A DNA stretch of 64,000 bases from Sweltsa coloradensis (taxonomy: Eukaryota; Arthropoda; Insecta; Plecoptera; Chloroperlidae), in contig JAMZAV010000353.1 of NCBI GenBank assembly GCA_024449915.1, positions 248,001 through 312,000 on the forward strand. The letters run 5' to 3'. How positions within the stretch are numbered: position 1 is the first letter of the stretch; every line of letters starts with the position of its first letter. A program made the translations under genes and the position numbers. The notes below the pieces were generated by a model. The model was not told the origin of the DNA, did not search any database, and saw only the letters and a program-made list of their open reading frames with translations. This document shows positions 1 through 12,200 of this stretch, piece after piece.

Positions 1-1150
1 ATATATTGATCACTATCAGCCACATGTTTGAAACTAGATATGCGTCACTAACACGCAAATATTTTCCCGCTCATTCTGTTTCGAAGGCTAGGTCGTATCG
101 CCCCACTATATGGCGACCGAGGCTGCATCATCAGATAACAGCGGCTTATATCATTGCACGAATCTACACGTCCTGGTGCACTTACAATGATTTTGGTTTG
201 AGGAAAACAATGGTAAAAAATTAAAACTATTTGTTACGGAGCACAATATAATGTGTCACTAGGTTTGGTTTTTGTCCTGTCCGAGGCTGGTTATGAACAG
301 TTCGGAACACAGCGGAAACGAGGCCTAGTACAGGAAGTTCGAGATCGGATAAAACATGCATTCTGACCTTCAGAGATGAACGCCTTCTGCAAAATGGACG
401 GTTTGTGATGTCACCAAATTTATATTGAAAACCATATTTAACATAAAAAGTGTATTTTGCGTACAATTTATGGCTGACGATGGTTTTATTACCAAAATAA
501 CATCCGAGGGAATCTTCAGTATATTATATTTCAACCAACAAACTTTCTCCATAACCATATTTTCATCCATGATAATTCGAATTCTCGCCATATATTTCAC
601 TCTGTTTTATCCACTCCTCATTTTCCTTCAGAACTGTTTGAACATGTTCGGTCTGTTCTAGATCAGGTGTCTGTGGAGAAAATGAAAACCACCCGAACAC
701 TTTTTTACTGCCGAACGACCATTTTCATGTTCGGACAGTTCCAGATGGACAAATGAACCTATCACTTGTTGTTTTTATTCTTTGATGCTGAACCTAGAAT
801 GCACCTTAACGATTATAGAAAACGTTGGAAAAAACATTTCAGTCAGGATTGCCTAAAACCCCTACCTTCTGAATCAGAGTCACGCGCATTATGCATGAGG
901 TACCTCTCTGAGTAATGTGGAGTTAAAAATAGTTGCCATTAAATGAAATGCAATCAACAACTTTTTAAAATAAGCACTGAATAACACTACAGTGATGTCT
1001 ATAGTGTGAATCCTGTTTCGCATGTCAATTGAAAATGTTTCTCGATTTGGTTAGTCGGGAAACACTCCCGTAAGAGTAATAGTTATTATTTATTACTACT
1101 ATTCAGAAATTAAAAAATTCAGTAATAATAATAAAAATAAAAATAAAAAT
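1..1150. other. No gene seen
   Basis: AT-rich sequence with only short chance reading frames. If gene 0 continues leftward, this would be its first intron. Confidence 0.5.
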
Positions 1151-1157
1151 AATGCAA

Positions 1158-1283
1158 CTACAACTCAGAAATGAGAATGTACCTGTCCTGATGGTCTAGT
1201 GGTTTAGACGCCTGCCTGGAATGCGGGAGATCCGTGGTTCGATTCCCGGTTGGGGCGGACTTTTTTAATTTCTGAATTGTGGT
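1158..1283 (+). mobile_element. tRNA-core element with short TIRs
   Basis: A tRNA-like core (A-box TGGTCTAGTGG, B-box GGTTCGATTCC) flanked by inverted CTACAACTCAGAAAT / ATTTCTGAATTGTGG. A poly-T run follows the core. Related copies at 2680-2933 and 56571-56670. Confidence 0.6.
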
Positions 1284-1829
1284 AAATAATAATTGAAAAA
1301 GTGTTTTGAATTATTACATTTCGGAGAATTTTTTACGCAATGACTGAATTTGGGGGGTATACTGCACAGATAACACCCAATTAAAAGAAATTAGAGAAAA
1401 TCAGTTTATTAACTGATTGGGTCAACTATGACCAAAAATGAACTTAATTCCACGACAGTCCCCTAATGTCAAATGAACCTAACGAATATCACAAAATAAA
1501 CATCAGCTCATGATAAGTTAACGTACAGTTGTTTTAACTGAAAATTATAAATCCCGAAATATAACAATGATAACTGGATTTAAATTCCAGTTAAAGTTAG
1601 TAAAACACTTCATAGCTTAAAATTTGGTGGAACCACCGACAGGTTCTTACTTTAAAGATAGGCCTAAGACAAAAGATAAAGCCGACGTACTCCACTTACT
1701 TCAAATACCGTTTTAGGATTGCTCCTCCAGTAATCATCTTGCTTTACATCTTACTTAATTTCTTACATCATGATATTTCATGTGAAAATCCTAATATAAA
1801 ACACTAAGTTATTTGGTCACAAAGGCTTT

Positions 1830-2095
1830 TGCTTCGGGGATAGCATACTCGCCGGATTGATCGACAAAGGTGGCTTATACTTAACGCATAAAACTATGAT
1901 TCGCGAGGTCACAAGTTCGAATCCAGAACAGGTAATTCTGATTGAACGTTTTTTCGAGATTTTCTTCAGAAGTTGAAGTAGTTGCTGGGATTGAGTCCTT
2001 CTTAAACACTAAGACAATCAGTTCCCTGAAGAGGGTTTCACCGATTAAAACGGATGAGTACCATACCCATACAAGGGTCATCCTAGATAAAAAGT
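1830..2095 (+). mobile_element. tRNA-headed SINE, second family, decayed
   Basis: A tRNA-like B-box (AAGTTCGAATCC) followed by a body with GGGATTGAGTCCTTCTTAAACA, shared with copies at 15655 and 30740. Confidence 0.45.
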
Positions 2096-2679
2096 TTTAT
2101 TTTGCTGAATTGGGTTAGGTCGTTGAAATATCGCCATAGAATACCTAATTATGAATATTTTATTTTGTTGTATTTTTCTCGCCAAGCGAGATGACCATTA
2201 AAGAGCACAGTGCCCTCTTTGGTAAAGTAACTCTTTAGCCGTTAGTGTAGTTGTTAAAGTAAACAGGACGGTTTGCAAAGTTTGGATTTATTAACGTTGT
2301 TTGACCATCAAATAAGTCGTTCAACATTCTACAGAAAAATATTAGTCGCAGTCTTTATAATATAAGACCAAAACTATGTTAATTTATGTTTTAAATTATA
2401 TATATTATTACGATGATGATTCTAAATTATTATTAACTAATTAATTATTATTTTTTTTATTTTTTTTATTTTTTTATTCATTAATTACATATGTGTACAT
2501 TTTTTATATGCTTCGGTCCACAAAGCCTTAAAGTAAGGCTTGTCTGTGGTTTAAACCACAACAATGTGTACATTTCATACAACTACGGTGCTGTGCGAAG
2601 TTATTACAACAATAACAAAGAAAAATAGAACAAACTCAGTGGAACACCGTCCTGTATAACAAAACAAACTTTTTATTTA

Positions 2680-2804
2680 CTACAATTCAGAAATTAAAAA
2701 AGTCCGCCCTAACCGGGAATCGAACCACGGATCTCCCACATTCCAGGTGGACTTCTTAACCACTAGACCATCAGGACGGGTACATACTTATCTCTGAATT
2801 GTAG
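2680..2804 (-). mobile_element. tRNA-core TIR element, minus copy of an inverted pair
   Basis: Reads on the minus strand from CTACAATTCAGAGAT through CCGTCCTGATGGTCTAGTGG and GGTTCGATTCCC to TTTTTTAATTTCTGAATTGTAG. TIRs of about 15 bases. Confidence 0.6.
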
Positions 2805-2822
2805 TTGCATTTATACATATAT

Positions 2823-2933
2823 ACCCGTCCTGATGGTCTAGTGGTTAAGACGTCCACCTAATATGTGGGAGATCCGTGGTTCGATTCCCGTTAGGGCGGA
2901 CTTTTTTAATTTCTGAATTGTAGTAAATAAAAA
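2823..2933 (+). mobile_element. tRNA-core element, plus copy of an inverted pair
   Basis: Same core as its neighbour in the opposite direction; acceptor-stem halves CCGTCCT and AGGGCGG pair. It lacks its own left TIR and shares the one at about 2790-2804. The two arms form a palindrome of about 110 bases per arm. Confidence 0.6.
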
Positions 2934-3490
2934 CAATTACACCCACGGGAGTGTTTCCCGATCAACCAAAATCGAGAAATAAAACAAACTTTGTTTTTAA
3001 CATTGCTTATACTACCGTCTTACATGCGACTAAGAAATTAGTTACTTTGAATTTGTTTGTGCTTTTAATCTCTCACTTTTATTTATATTTGTTCTTTTGA
3101 TTGACGGTACAAATACTATCTTCGTGTTGGTATACGTCATTGTTTAATTTAAAAAAAGACTTCTTAGCTTCGGTAGGTAACTTCGTTTCTAAAAACAAGG
3201 TTAAACCAACTTTTTGCAAACGAGTCAGGTGTCTTAAAACCATAATATATAATGCAATTTTATTTTGACACAGAACATAATAAAATGAGTAACTAAGAAG
3301 CGTAGGTCTCGAGTACAACATCTTTTTGAATTGATGATATCTCAAGAGGCGACAATTTAAAGTATAATTTAGTTGTCCTCTTTTGAATATGATAGACGTT
3401 AAATAAATAAAATAATTTAAATATACCCACGTCATAATAGGATAGTGCTTAGTAAAACTAATGAAAACCAAACAAAAAATATATCCTTAC

Positions 3491-3532
3491 CAAACACACC
3501 CCAACTGCCAGGAAAAATACTGCATCTTTCAT
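3491..3532 (-). CDS. Orphan signal-peptide exon of a fourth lectin paralogue (gene 0)
   Basis: Minus-strand 14-codon exon MKDAVFFLAVGVCL, ending in a consensus GTAAGG donor in phase 0. It differs at only a few residues from the gene A signal exon MKETVFFLTVGVCL, and the 5' leader and promoter-proximal sequence are conserved too. No linker, CCP, mucin or lectin exon of this family is visible between this exon and the left edge, so the rest of the gene should lie to the left of the window. It could instead be a relic first exon left by an incomplete duplication. The ATG sits in the context CCACC-ATG, as in gene A. Confidence 0.7.
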
Positions 3533-3592
3533 GGTGGCTGCTGGAAGTTTCGCGTTTCCAGTATAAGTGATGAAAAACATAATCATGGCTGA

Positions 3593-3600
3593 CCTTTTAA
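3593..3600 (-). promoter_or_regulatory. TATA-like box of gene 0
   Basis: On the minus strand the element reads TTAAAAGG, about 60 bases upstream of the ATG. It occupies the place of TTATAAGG in gene A, and an initiator-like TCACTT follows about 30 bases downstream in both. Conservation between paralogues is the main support. Confidence 0.4.
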
Positions 3601-3845
3601 TGCAATTTATAGTTTATGTAATCATTTCCGTGTGGCGATGGTAGATGAAGAACTCAAAGTTATCGCACCCCACAATCGATCAAAAGGGACAACGAAACGT
3701 AGTGTGAAAATCATTTCTGGTCAATCTATGCGATTCGATCGTTTCCGGCCTTGTACATCTGAGAAGAGGAAACAGCTCGATATGCATCTTGTTCACAACT
3801 TCGTACACACGAACAATTATTGCGCGAATTGAATTGAATTGAATT

Positions 3846-4273
3846 GGCTCGTTGGTCTTGTGGTTAGCATATCTGCTTCCAATGCAGAAGTTCCAGGGTT
3901 CGATTCCGGCTAATGTCAAAAGTTTTTTAACTTCTGATTTGGACTTAAGTCCATCAGTTCTTGTCTTAGGAGTTTGTAAACGGTGACTTTGGAGCCGTCC
4001 TAGCAACGAAGCACATAATAAATTTCAGAGTTTTTCTGAATCGGCCTTGTTGATTCTGGCGTTGATTTGCGGGTGTTCGCACTGTCCATACCACTGATTG
4101 CTATATTTCGTATTAAAAATATCGATCTTTGGTTGGTTATCGCTCACTCGTCGATTGCATCAGGGCCTACAGGGTAGGCTTGGTCGTTTTGATTTAAAGT
4201 CCCCCACTGAAAATCAGTTATATAACTGAGTGGGTAGACTCTAAATACAATTTATTATTATTTATTATTTTTT
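3846..4273 (+). mobile_element. tRNA-headed SINE with AATTGGC target duplication
   Basis: Starts with a tRNA-like head whose anticodon loop reads TTCCAAT (CCA, Trp-like) and B-box GGTTCGATTCC, followed by a unique body and a TTATTA-rich tail. Flanked by AATTGGC at 3842-3848 and 4274-4280. The equivalent place in gene A flank (around 20560) lacks it, so it inserted after the duplication. The tail piece recurs inverted at 46205-46330 and a degenerate copy lies at 25995-26330. Confidence 0.6.
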
Positions 4274-4473
4274 AATTGGCAACAGTCGGAGACTAGGGCA
4301 TCCCAAAAACTCATCTACAAACACTCCACGTGGAAATCTAGGCTCGTAGCTAGTTTTTTTTTTATAGCATATCATATTCTGAAATACAAAACGTCAGTGG
4401 AGACTTGAATAACTTGAAAACATTTATATTTCAGTTATTGTAGGCGTTTTCATTACCCGTATATGAGTTCTAG

Positions 4474-4604
4474 ATGATCTTTAGGCTGTTGCGTCGTGTC
4501 GATGATGAGGCACTGCTAGACGTTTCGCCACCCATGTTGGTAGCTTTCTCAAGTCTCAGTCCAACATCATCAACATGACGCAACGCCACAGCCCAAAGAT
4601 CATC
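4474..4604. mobile_element. Short inverted-repeat element, gene 0 flank
   Basis: Inverted arms GATGATCTTTAGGCTGTTGCG...; middle has GACGTTTCGCCACC. The same element at 20751-20873 shows it predates the duplication. Confidence 0.6.
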
Positions 4605-4779
4605 CAAAACTCATTAAATTTGTGATCTGTGTTAATTGATATCAATTCCACATTTAAGGAAGTTTTCTCAACGAACGAAATCGAGAATCAACTCTTAACT
4701 CCTCAACAAAGTGGAGGAAATTAGTAATTGCACCATTGCACATTATGGGCTCTTGCTTGCAGAAACTTAGAAACTAAAT

Positions 4780-7700
4780 TCCAACCATGCGCTAATTCGA
4801 CTTTGCACTGCAACATTCTCACACTAGTAGCGCCACCGTGTACCAGTCCTAGCGCAATGCTACACGACCTTGCCCAGGTCTATGCTTAGAAAAGGGCAAG
4901 CTAGGCTTTTGATTCTTTCTCCACACAGCAGTTCTCCACAAATTTTATCTCTCTTCGGTCCTTTAAATTATCAACAACCCTCTGGTATTTCATATGATAA
5001 AACAATATGGTCCTAATTTTACGTAATTTATAATATTTGATGAAAGTGACATTTAGTTGACATAACATCGGCCATGATACACAGTGTCGACAAAGAAGTT
5101 TCCCCAACCATGAAACTTCTTAATCGACTCTTGCTTTTTATTAACTTATGAGACACCAAAGAGATATTTATAGGAGAGTTTCAGGAAGGCTTTGGGCGGC
5201 GCAGTATCTAGTAACTTTGGGCCGTGGTGGGCAAAGAATTAAATTTTAACATGGCTGACGATAGGTGAATAGGAAGAAATCATGTATTTTTAATCGCCTA
5301 CAATGATCAAAAAGTTTGTACGACGCAAAATGTCAATTATCGGATAGCAATAATGTTCTTCCAGTAACACTGAAATACTTTTGTCTACCACGTTACGGTA
5401 TAGGTCTACTTCTAAAGCGTCGTAAGTAGCCAGCTGGCGTAGCCCTTGGACCTGCTTTTAGAAGGCCTTAGCTTTTAATTGGTTTTGAAAAAAGTACAAA
5501 GCAATAATAATATTTTGAAGCATTGTAAGTTTCCAGTAAACCAAAATAAAGCGCTCTCAGATGTACACTCCAAAGACACTGCATCGGTCTAGCTATATGT
5601 CTAGATTTTAAGTACCGAATCCACTACTCTAATACTGTTCGGCAATCAAAGTTGAGACCGATGAACGATGTAATGGGATCGAATAAAATAAATATTTTCA
5701 TACCTTATATTTCAAGTCCACCCACTCAGATACACAATGATCAGAGTGGATGTCATCTAAGTGGCGTCGAATAACCCTGACGACGCCGATAAAGAACAAA
5801 TATTGGCCAACCAGAGATCTATATGTGATAGAGGACCGCTTGTTGGCTACGATTCACAAGTGTGAATGTCAACAGTATCGACAAGACTCGAGTTTGGAAC
5901 AACTTTATACTATTAAGTTGCTAGGATTGCTCTAAAGAAACCGTTTACATAATAAAAACTACCCTTTGATGGAATAATTTCAATTTAAGAAGACTTTACA
6001 AAACTTGTGTCTGAATCGGGATTTGAACCAGGGAAAACTTTTAAAAAATCAAACTAGGATAAATTTCGTAAATTGTAAAATGAAGGTAGTCGAAAGTGAC
6101 AGCTCTAAGTGAGATATAATGTTGAGGTTAAGCTAAATGAAAACAACTTTCGTAAGTCAAGTAAGGCGACTTCGAACACAGAGTAGTAAAATGGAACGAA
6201 GATTGAAGTGCTGAAGGCAACGAATATATTGTTGTCATAGCGCCTTGTTCTGTGAGAGGTGAACAGTTCAATCATAATGTGATGTGTTATCGTGAATTAC
6301 CGTTAAAACTTGTAAGACAGAGTGGCCAACAGTACCGCACATTAAAAAACTATCAATTTTGTTAAAACATTTTGCAGCATGGCAATTTATAAATTGGTTT
6401 GCAAATCGTAGATAACAAAGATTCTTCACAAATAAATAAATCCGAATGTTTTAGAGTCTTCCCACTCAGTCACTGAGCGTTGTTGGCCTCTCTCCTGTCC
6501 CACGATTTGCAACTTCGCCCTCGGTCTCTCCGCCGCATATATGCGTCGCTTGCGACCATGCGGCAGGAGAGAAGCGGCGCCTGATTTCATCACAGGTTAT
6601 TGTTTTTTGTTATCTTCATTACCAGCTGTACATGTTTGCATATGCGTGGGAAATTTAACAGGTTTTAAAACAGCACTAAAAATTATTTAATTATTTGCTA
6701 ATCATTTTATTGGTGCTTATATATTTCACACACACTATTTTGGTTTAAAACTGCTTGTTCTATCCGGAGAAAAAAGGTCCGATGGAGCGCTAGTGAGCAA
6801 TCAGCTGTTTAGCAAGATGGCCGGGTAAAAGGGGATAGCTGCCGTCCACACGCTTGGCTAACATTGCATGGACCCAAGCTTGAAACCTACTTTTTCTGTT
6901 GAAAACGTCCAGTTACATAATAGAAAATGATTCAGAACTATAGGTTGATATCTTGTGGTATAGTTTAAAGTTTAAACATAATGAAAATCTGTAAAGAATA
7001 AGTGATTTCATATAGGGTAGGCCTACGTTCTTCCCACGTAGGGGGCTACTGCATTTCAAATTACTAGCGCCTATGATTTGTTTGCCCTAAAACAAAGAGC
7101 ATCAATTACTAATCCCAGAGTATAAAATAACCTTGAAGTGTAATATGCTAAAGCAAGCGTGGACTAGTAATTTGACAAAATGTTAATGGCCTAGAGCTGT
7201 GATAAACTGAGAGAACAGCGCGGAAAATTGACGGCCGCCTAGCTTGGAGCTTGGCCTAGGGCCTAGGCCTACTGCTTGCCAGTTTCAACCATCCCTAGGT
7301 GTCAAATGACTCGGCTAGAAGAAAACTAATAATTTTTGTTACTAAAATATAAATTTAAAAAATAATTAACTAGTCTGTATCCCAAAACTATCAATTTATT
7401 TCAATAAATTGGATATGCTCCGTCAGCTGTGTTGTCTAGGCGTGTTGATCTCGCATTTAGGCCTACAGCCAAGTCGCCTAGCAGACGTGCACAACTCTGG
7501 CTAAAATAATAATATTCTGGCCAGATTTAATTTCGTATGTAGGCCATCACACCCTTTTGAGCTTCTTATAATATTTAATGAAGAGCCTACACAAAATAAT
7601 AAACATGTAGGCCCTAGGCCTACTTTGACACCGCACCAAAGCAAATCTAGGCCTAAAAATCTCGCGTGAACGGCTGACAAAGGCATTTAAATGTGCAAAA

Positions 7701-8580
7701 CGAAGGGCAAAATGAGGTTGAATCTATTATTCAATCATCTGGTGTAATCTGCTTACATATAAACACAGACATTAATCGGTAGTGTAATCGGCTAGATAAA
7801 ATAATGTCCCAAATATATTATGCTTCATTCAAGAACCTGTCAACATTCACTGCCGAGACCCAAAAGTCAAGTTTAGATAATACCTTTCAGGTAGTTTTGT
7901 ATGAGTAAATGGTTGAAATGGATGGAAATCTATTTGGTTACTGTATTTTATTGCTTTCTAAATTGCAATTTTGGTGAATTAAATATACAATCATAATATT
8001 TCTTAGTATTTTCGTAGACTGACGCGATTCACCATGCGTTTTCCTATTAGGTGGGCGTACCTATCCCCGGTTCTCTAGTTCCTCACTCGCGCGCCAGAGA
8101 GCCATACTGTTCCTTGCACAGAAATCAACTGTTTCAAGTTTTAATTAAATTTAATTCGTTTAAATATTGGAACAGGAAAAATGAAACATATTTATTGTAT
8201 AACATATTCAAACAAACACCACTTATTTTAAATATAATCATTAAATGACGATATATTATATATTGCATTGCATCAATTTAAACAGTGAATTACATTTTTT
8301 CAACTTTATTTCAAATTATTGTTCTATTAAGTGTTACGAATTTTGACAATAACAAAGGTGAATGTGACAATGACCCATCGATGATGACATTGGGAACCAA
8401 ACTCTTTCTGGTTTTAAAAGAGAGTATCGATTTAATTAAGGGACTGATATGAAAGTATTGTTTGAAGAATGTGTATACCCATGATATTATTTAATTTACT
8501 GCCTTACGCTGAATCGTTACCTCTGTTATTGTCTAAACAAAAGTGTTAAATATAACGTGTTTGTTGTGCAAAATATCCAC
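4780..8580. other. Intergenic, no gene seen
   Basis: Only short frames. A tRNA-like T-arm (GGGATTTGAACCAGGG) is near 6020, and a GC-rich spot at 6480-6600. Contains several AGGCCTA repeats between 7010 and 7680. Confidence 0.5.
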
Positions 8581-9060
8581 CAATTTAATTTATTTATTTA
8601 ATGTTTAATAATCAAAAAAACATTAAAAGTAAGGCATAATTTATTCTTTCTTACTAACAAGGAACCTATATCTTGTCATTTACCAAAAAAAATTATTTAG
8701 ACACATCCAAATTTGAATTTGTATCGATGAATCTACTCTCTAAAAAAATTGAATTACTAACAAATCAATTTGTATTTTATTGACATCAAAATAATACCTG
8801 TGTAGAGGGTCACACTAACAATACAGTATACAATGTTCTGTACATCAGAAATTAAATAAATTTTAAATTTTAAAGTAATAATTGTTGCCTATGCAAAACA
8901 AACAACCCCTATATATTTTTCAAAAACTGCTTTAAAAATGGGTATGTGTGTATAAGCTCTTTGCACGTTGGCTCATAACAATAACGGAGAAAGTCATTTT
9001 GTAGCCACTTACAAGTTAGTTTAATAGTTATAAGTTGGTTAATTAGTTTATAGTTAGTTC

Positions 9061-9215
9061 TCAGGGCTTCTCACAGATGTAGGCTAGCCTGTGGTTAACG
9101 TCGTTACATGGATGACCGTAGCTATAACCATTCTTGTCCCATATAATGCAATACTCGTTCGGATTCGGTTCGTTTGGTGCCCATGTAAACAGAGGGAGGG
9201 TATTGTAGACCGATC
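9061..9215 (-). CDS. Gene A exon 6, second half of C-type lectin domain
   Basis: Starts after a TTCTTACAG acceptor and ends with TGA at 9061-9063. It carries FTWAPNEPNPNEYC (EPN motif, typical of mannose-type Ca-dependent sugar binding), then HPCND and LAYICEKP, the closing cysteines of the fold. EPN with a following ND pair suggests a working calcium site. This is inference from motif only. Confidence 0.75.
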
Positions 9216-12200
9216 CTGTAAGAAAATAGATCGTATTAATAATGACATTAAATTGTTCATTTATTGTATCTGATCTCCGTTGGTCAACATGCAATAAAAA
9301 ATGTACTGTACAAATAATAATTTTAAACACTGCACAATAATACCCAGATTGTGTAAACGTAAGGATTTTCCACCTTCATTTTGCAATACACCGAATTACG
9401 GTCCAATATTTAGAAATATCAAAGTTAGCATTCACATTTTTTCATAACATGTGATTATCGATAGATAATTACTGTAAACATTTAGTATTATAAAGATTAA
9501 AAAGTTGAGATATACTTAAATACTCAAAGTGGAATATGAATCAAATAAAAAGTTAAATGTAATTCAAGGAGATTTCATGAAAAGTTTATTTAGCTTTTAT
9601 AATACAGACATTGGTCTTATATAATCCATGCATATTCTAAACTATTGTATTTTTAAGCCGTAAGAACCTAAATTGGACTTTGTATGTTTTAGCCATATAA
9701 CATTGTTGTAGACTGGCTAGTTTGGATGAATTGCGTGAGGTTAGCCCGGTCATGTCCTAAGAAAAAATACTTACTAAACTCATACTAAATGTCATAAAAA
9801 TGTCAAAAATGTATCAAGAAATTCAAGAATGTACAAATTGTATGTGCATATGGAAAATTTTAAAAGCAAAATCTCTATATTATGTTAATAATTTAGGGGT
9901 GGCATAACTTAATGTATAATATAACGTGTATTGTTACATTGGATTATTCTGTAAAAACATTGTTTACAGCTAATTTTTATTTGTGTGCAAAAGTAAAAAA
10001 TCTTATCCGTGGAAGAATTTAAATGTTTCAGTGGATTGTAAATATATAACTATTTGTAAATTGTGTTTTTAAGAAATGGTTACGTTAAGTAAATTAAGTC
10101 CGTTATGGTATGTTACTTTGTACAACAAATGTTAGTATGGAGAATAACATTTTGATTTGGGCTTACAATCGTAATCCTTATCTTATCTTAGTAATAACAT
10201 TTACCAGATTTAGTCTGCCACACATTGTTAATAAGGAATACTCCTACGTATAGTTGAGGGAGACGAGTAGAATCAATAGCCAAGACTTTATTGACAAAGT
10301 CAACTGCGAAGTTGTGTTTCGCTTGAGAGTTGATGACGAAGAGGTGTCCTCCCTGCGCAACACACTCAGCCTCTGCTTGGTCAGCGGTTCCAAACGGGAC
10401 GTAGTACTTCACATTGCCAACGTTTGGTACTACATTGAAGATAGTACTCACTGAAAACATGTTATTATAATTAAACTCTTTTGTGATAAAAATTAACATT
10501 TCCTGTACATTGTTAATACAGAATTGAATTTATGTGCGGCCTTATACTATATTATTAAAGCACTTATAACCACGAAATGTATCGTTTCTATTCGTGATTC
10601 AATAAGAGAGCCTAGATAAGCTAACACCAATGAGTGGTCATACAGTACTTCCGGCCGCCAAATCATTTTTTAAGTTTCGTCAACTGCCGTGAAAGGAAGC
10701 AAATTTGACTTGAAACAGACGTTAAAAAGTTGGTCTCTTGTAGGCCACATTTGTTTTTCAAGTATGTTTCAAGCCACATTCGTTTACTTTAAGCCCTACG
10801 ACAGATAACGAAAATAAAAAAAATGTTTGTCAAAAACATGTCGACCGGAAGTAGTGTACGGCCACTTTCTGGTGTTAGCTTATCTAGGCTCTCTAGGTTC
10901 AAAGTTGCAGGTATGCGCTCTAGTGGCGAAGCGCGCTACCAGAGAATCGAGTTATCTACGACCGCACGCATGCTGTTACATAGATATTTGCGTTAGAATT
11001 ATGAGCGTTTGTACCTATTAATATTTCAAAATTTAATCACGATTGATGGTTAACTGCTAGAAATAAGTCTTACGAAGTGTAAAGATGTCTCATTGTATTA
11101 GTATACATTTTCCATTGATGGAGAAAACGATTTAAGTGAACGGCAGTTTGCAACAAATATTGAGAATTGTACGTTGTTTAGATGGTAGGCTTTTGGATTT
11201 TGACTGATGTTAACGACACCATCTTATTCACATAATATTTATGTTAGTTTTATTAAATGTTAACTTGCCTGTCCCATGACTGGACAGGTTGGCCAGTGTA
11301 GAGTTACAGACGTGTCCATACCATCCTTAGCTTCTCTTATGGTTAAACAGTGGTAGGCCTATATGCCTAGTCAGGCGACAATATCGACATTAATTTAAAA
11401 CTTACATGGAATAACAACAGTATGAATAGTAATCGACCGTAAATCATAGCATGCATTATGTATGCATAAGCCTACAAGTGGAGTGTAAAAAGCGGGCACA
11501 GAAATGAGGAAAAACATCATATTTACTAAATGAAAATCAACTTAAATTACATTGAGAAAATATAAAGGTTTCCCATTATAACGGTAGTATATTTTTGAAC
11601 GCTGCAAAGATGTTATGTCGTCTGTCATACGTCGGCGCTTAGTAAACAGCGGATGTACCTCGTTTCTCCGGCCATATTGCAAGAATCCGCGCGTCGGTGC
11701 CGCGATCTCTCGTTACATTTAATGTCGAATAGACCTGAGGTCTGAACATATTAGTAGACGTAACGTAACGTATTGCGGGTATAAAATATAGTTCACAATA
11801 TAGTTCACAATACTTACTCGTTGTGCTAGTGACAGCTGTAGTAGTGGGCACAGTAGTTGTAGTTGTGGTTGGGGTAGTGGTAGTTGCAGTGGTTGTAGTG
11901 GTGGTTGGGGTAGTGGTTGTTTCAGTGGTTGTAGTGGTGGTTGGTGTAGTGGTGGTTGTGGTTGGGGTGGTAGTCGTCGCAAAGGTTGTTGTGGTGGTCG
12001 GGGCAGAAGTTGTTGGGATGGTTGTAATGATAATATTTCCTCCACTTGCTGCCACGGTAGTTGTATTAATCTTAGTTGTAGTTGGGGTGGTCGTAGTTGG
12101 AGATGGGGTAGTGGATAGAGTAGTAGTAGTGGTCAAAGTGGTCGTACTGGCAATCGCAGTCGTGGTGAGTGCGGTGGTTGTGGTGGGTGTGGTGGGGATT

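Larger units (their letters stand above)
3030..4770. repeat. Duplicated flank, copy 1
   Basis: Aligns with 19830-21010 from AGTTACTTTGAATTTG onward, through the signal exon, CAACAGTCGGAGACTAGG and CACATTA; differs mainly by the SINE insertion. Confidence 0.7.
8580..10560. repeat. Duplicated 3' part of gene A
   Basis: Downstream flank, lectin exons and intervening intron align with 21120-23520 of gene B (for example AACAAGGAACCTATAT, CATGCATATTCTA). Confidence 0.7.

Noticed and set aside
1195..1262. Functional tRNA gene
   Set aside because: The core keeps A and B boxes, but related copies have different anticodon loops and sit inside repeat units; the acceptor stem pairs poorly in this copy.
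3079..3471. 130-residue minus-strand frame downstream of the orphan signal exon
   Set aside because: No domain, AT-driven composition, not conserved as a frame in the paralogous 19.86-20.2 kb region.
6480..6600. GC-rich spot as a gene start or CpG island
   Set aside because: No adjacent coding exon or core promoter could be tied to it.
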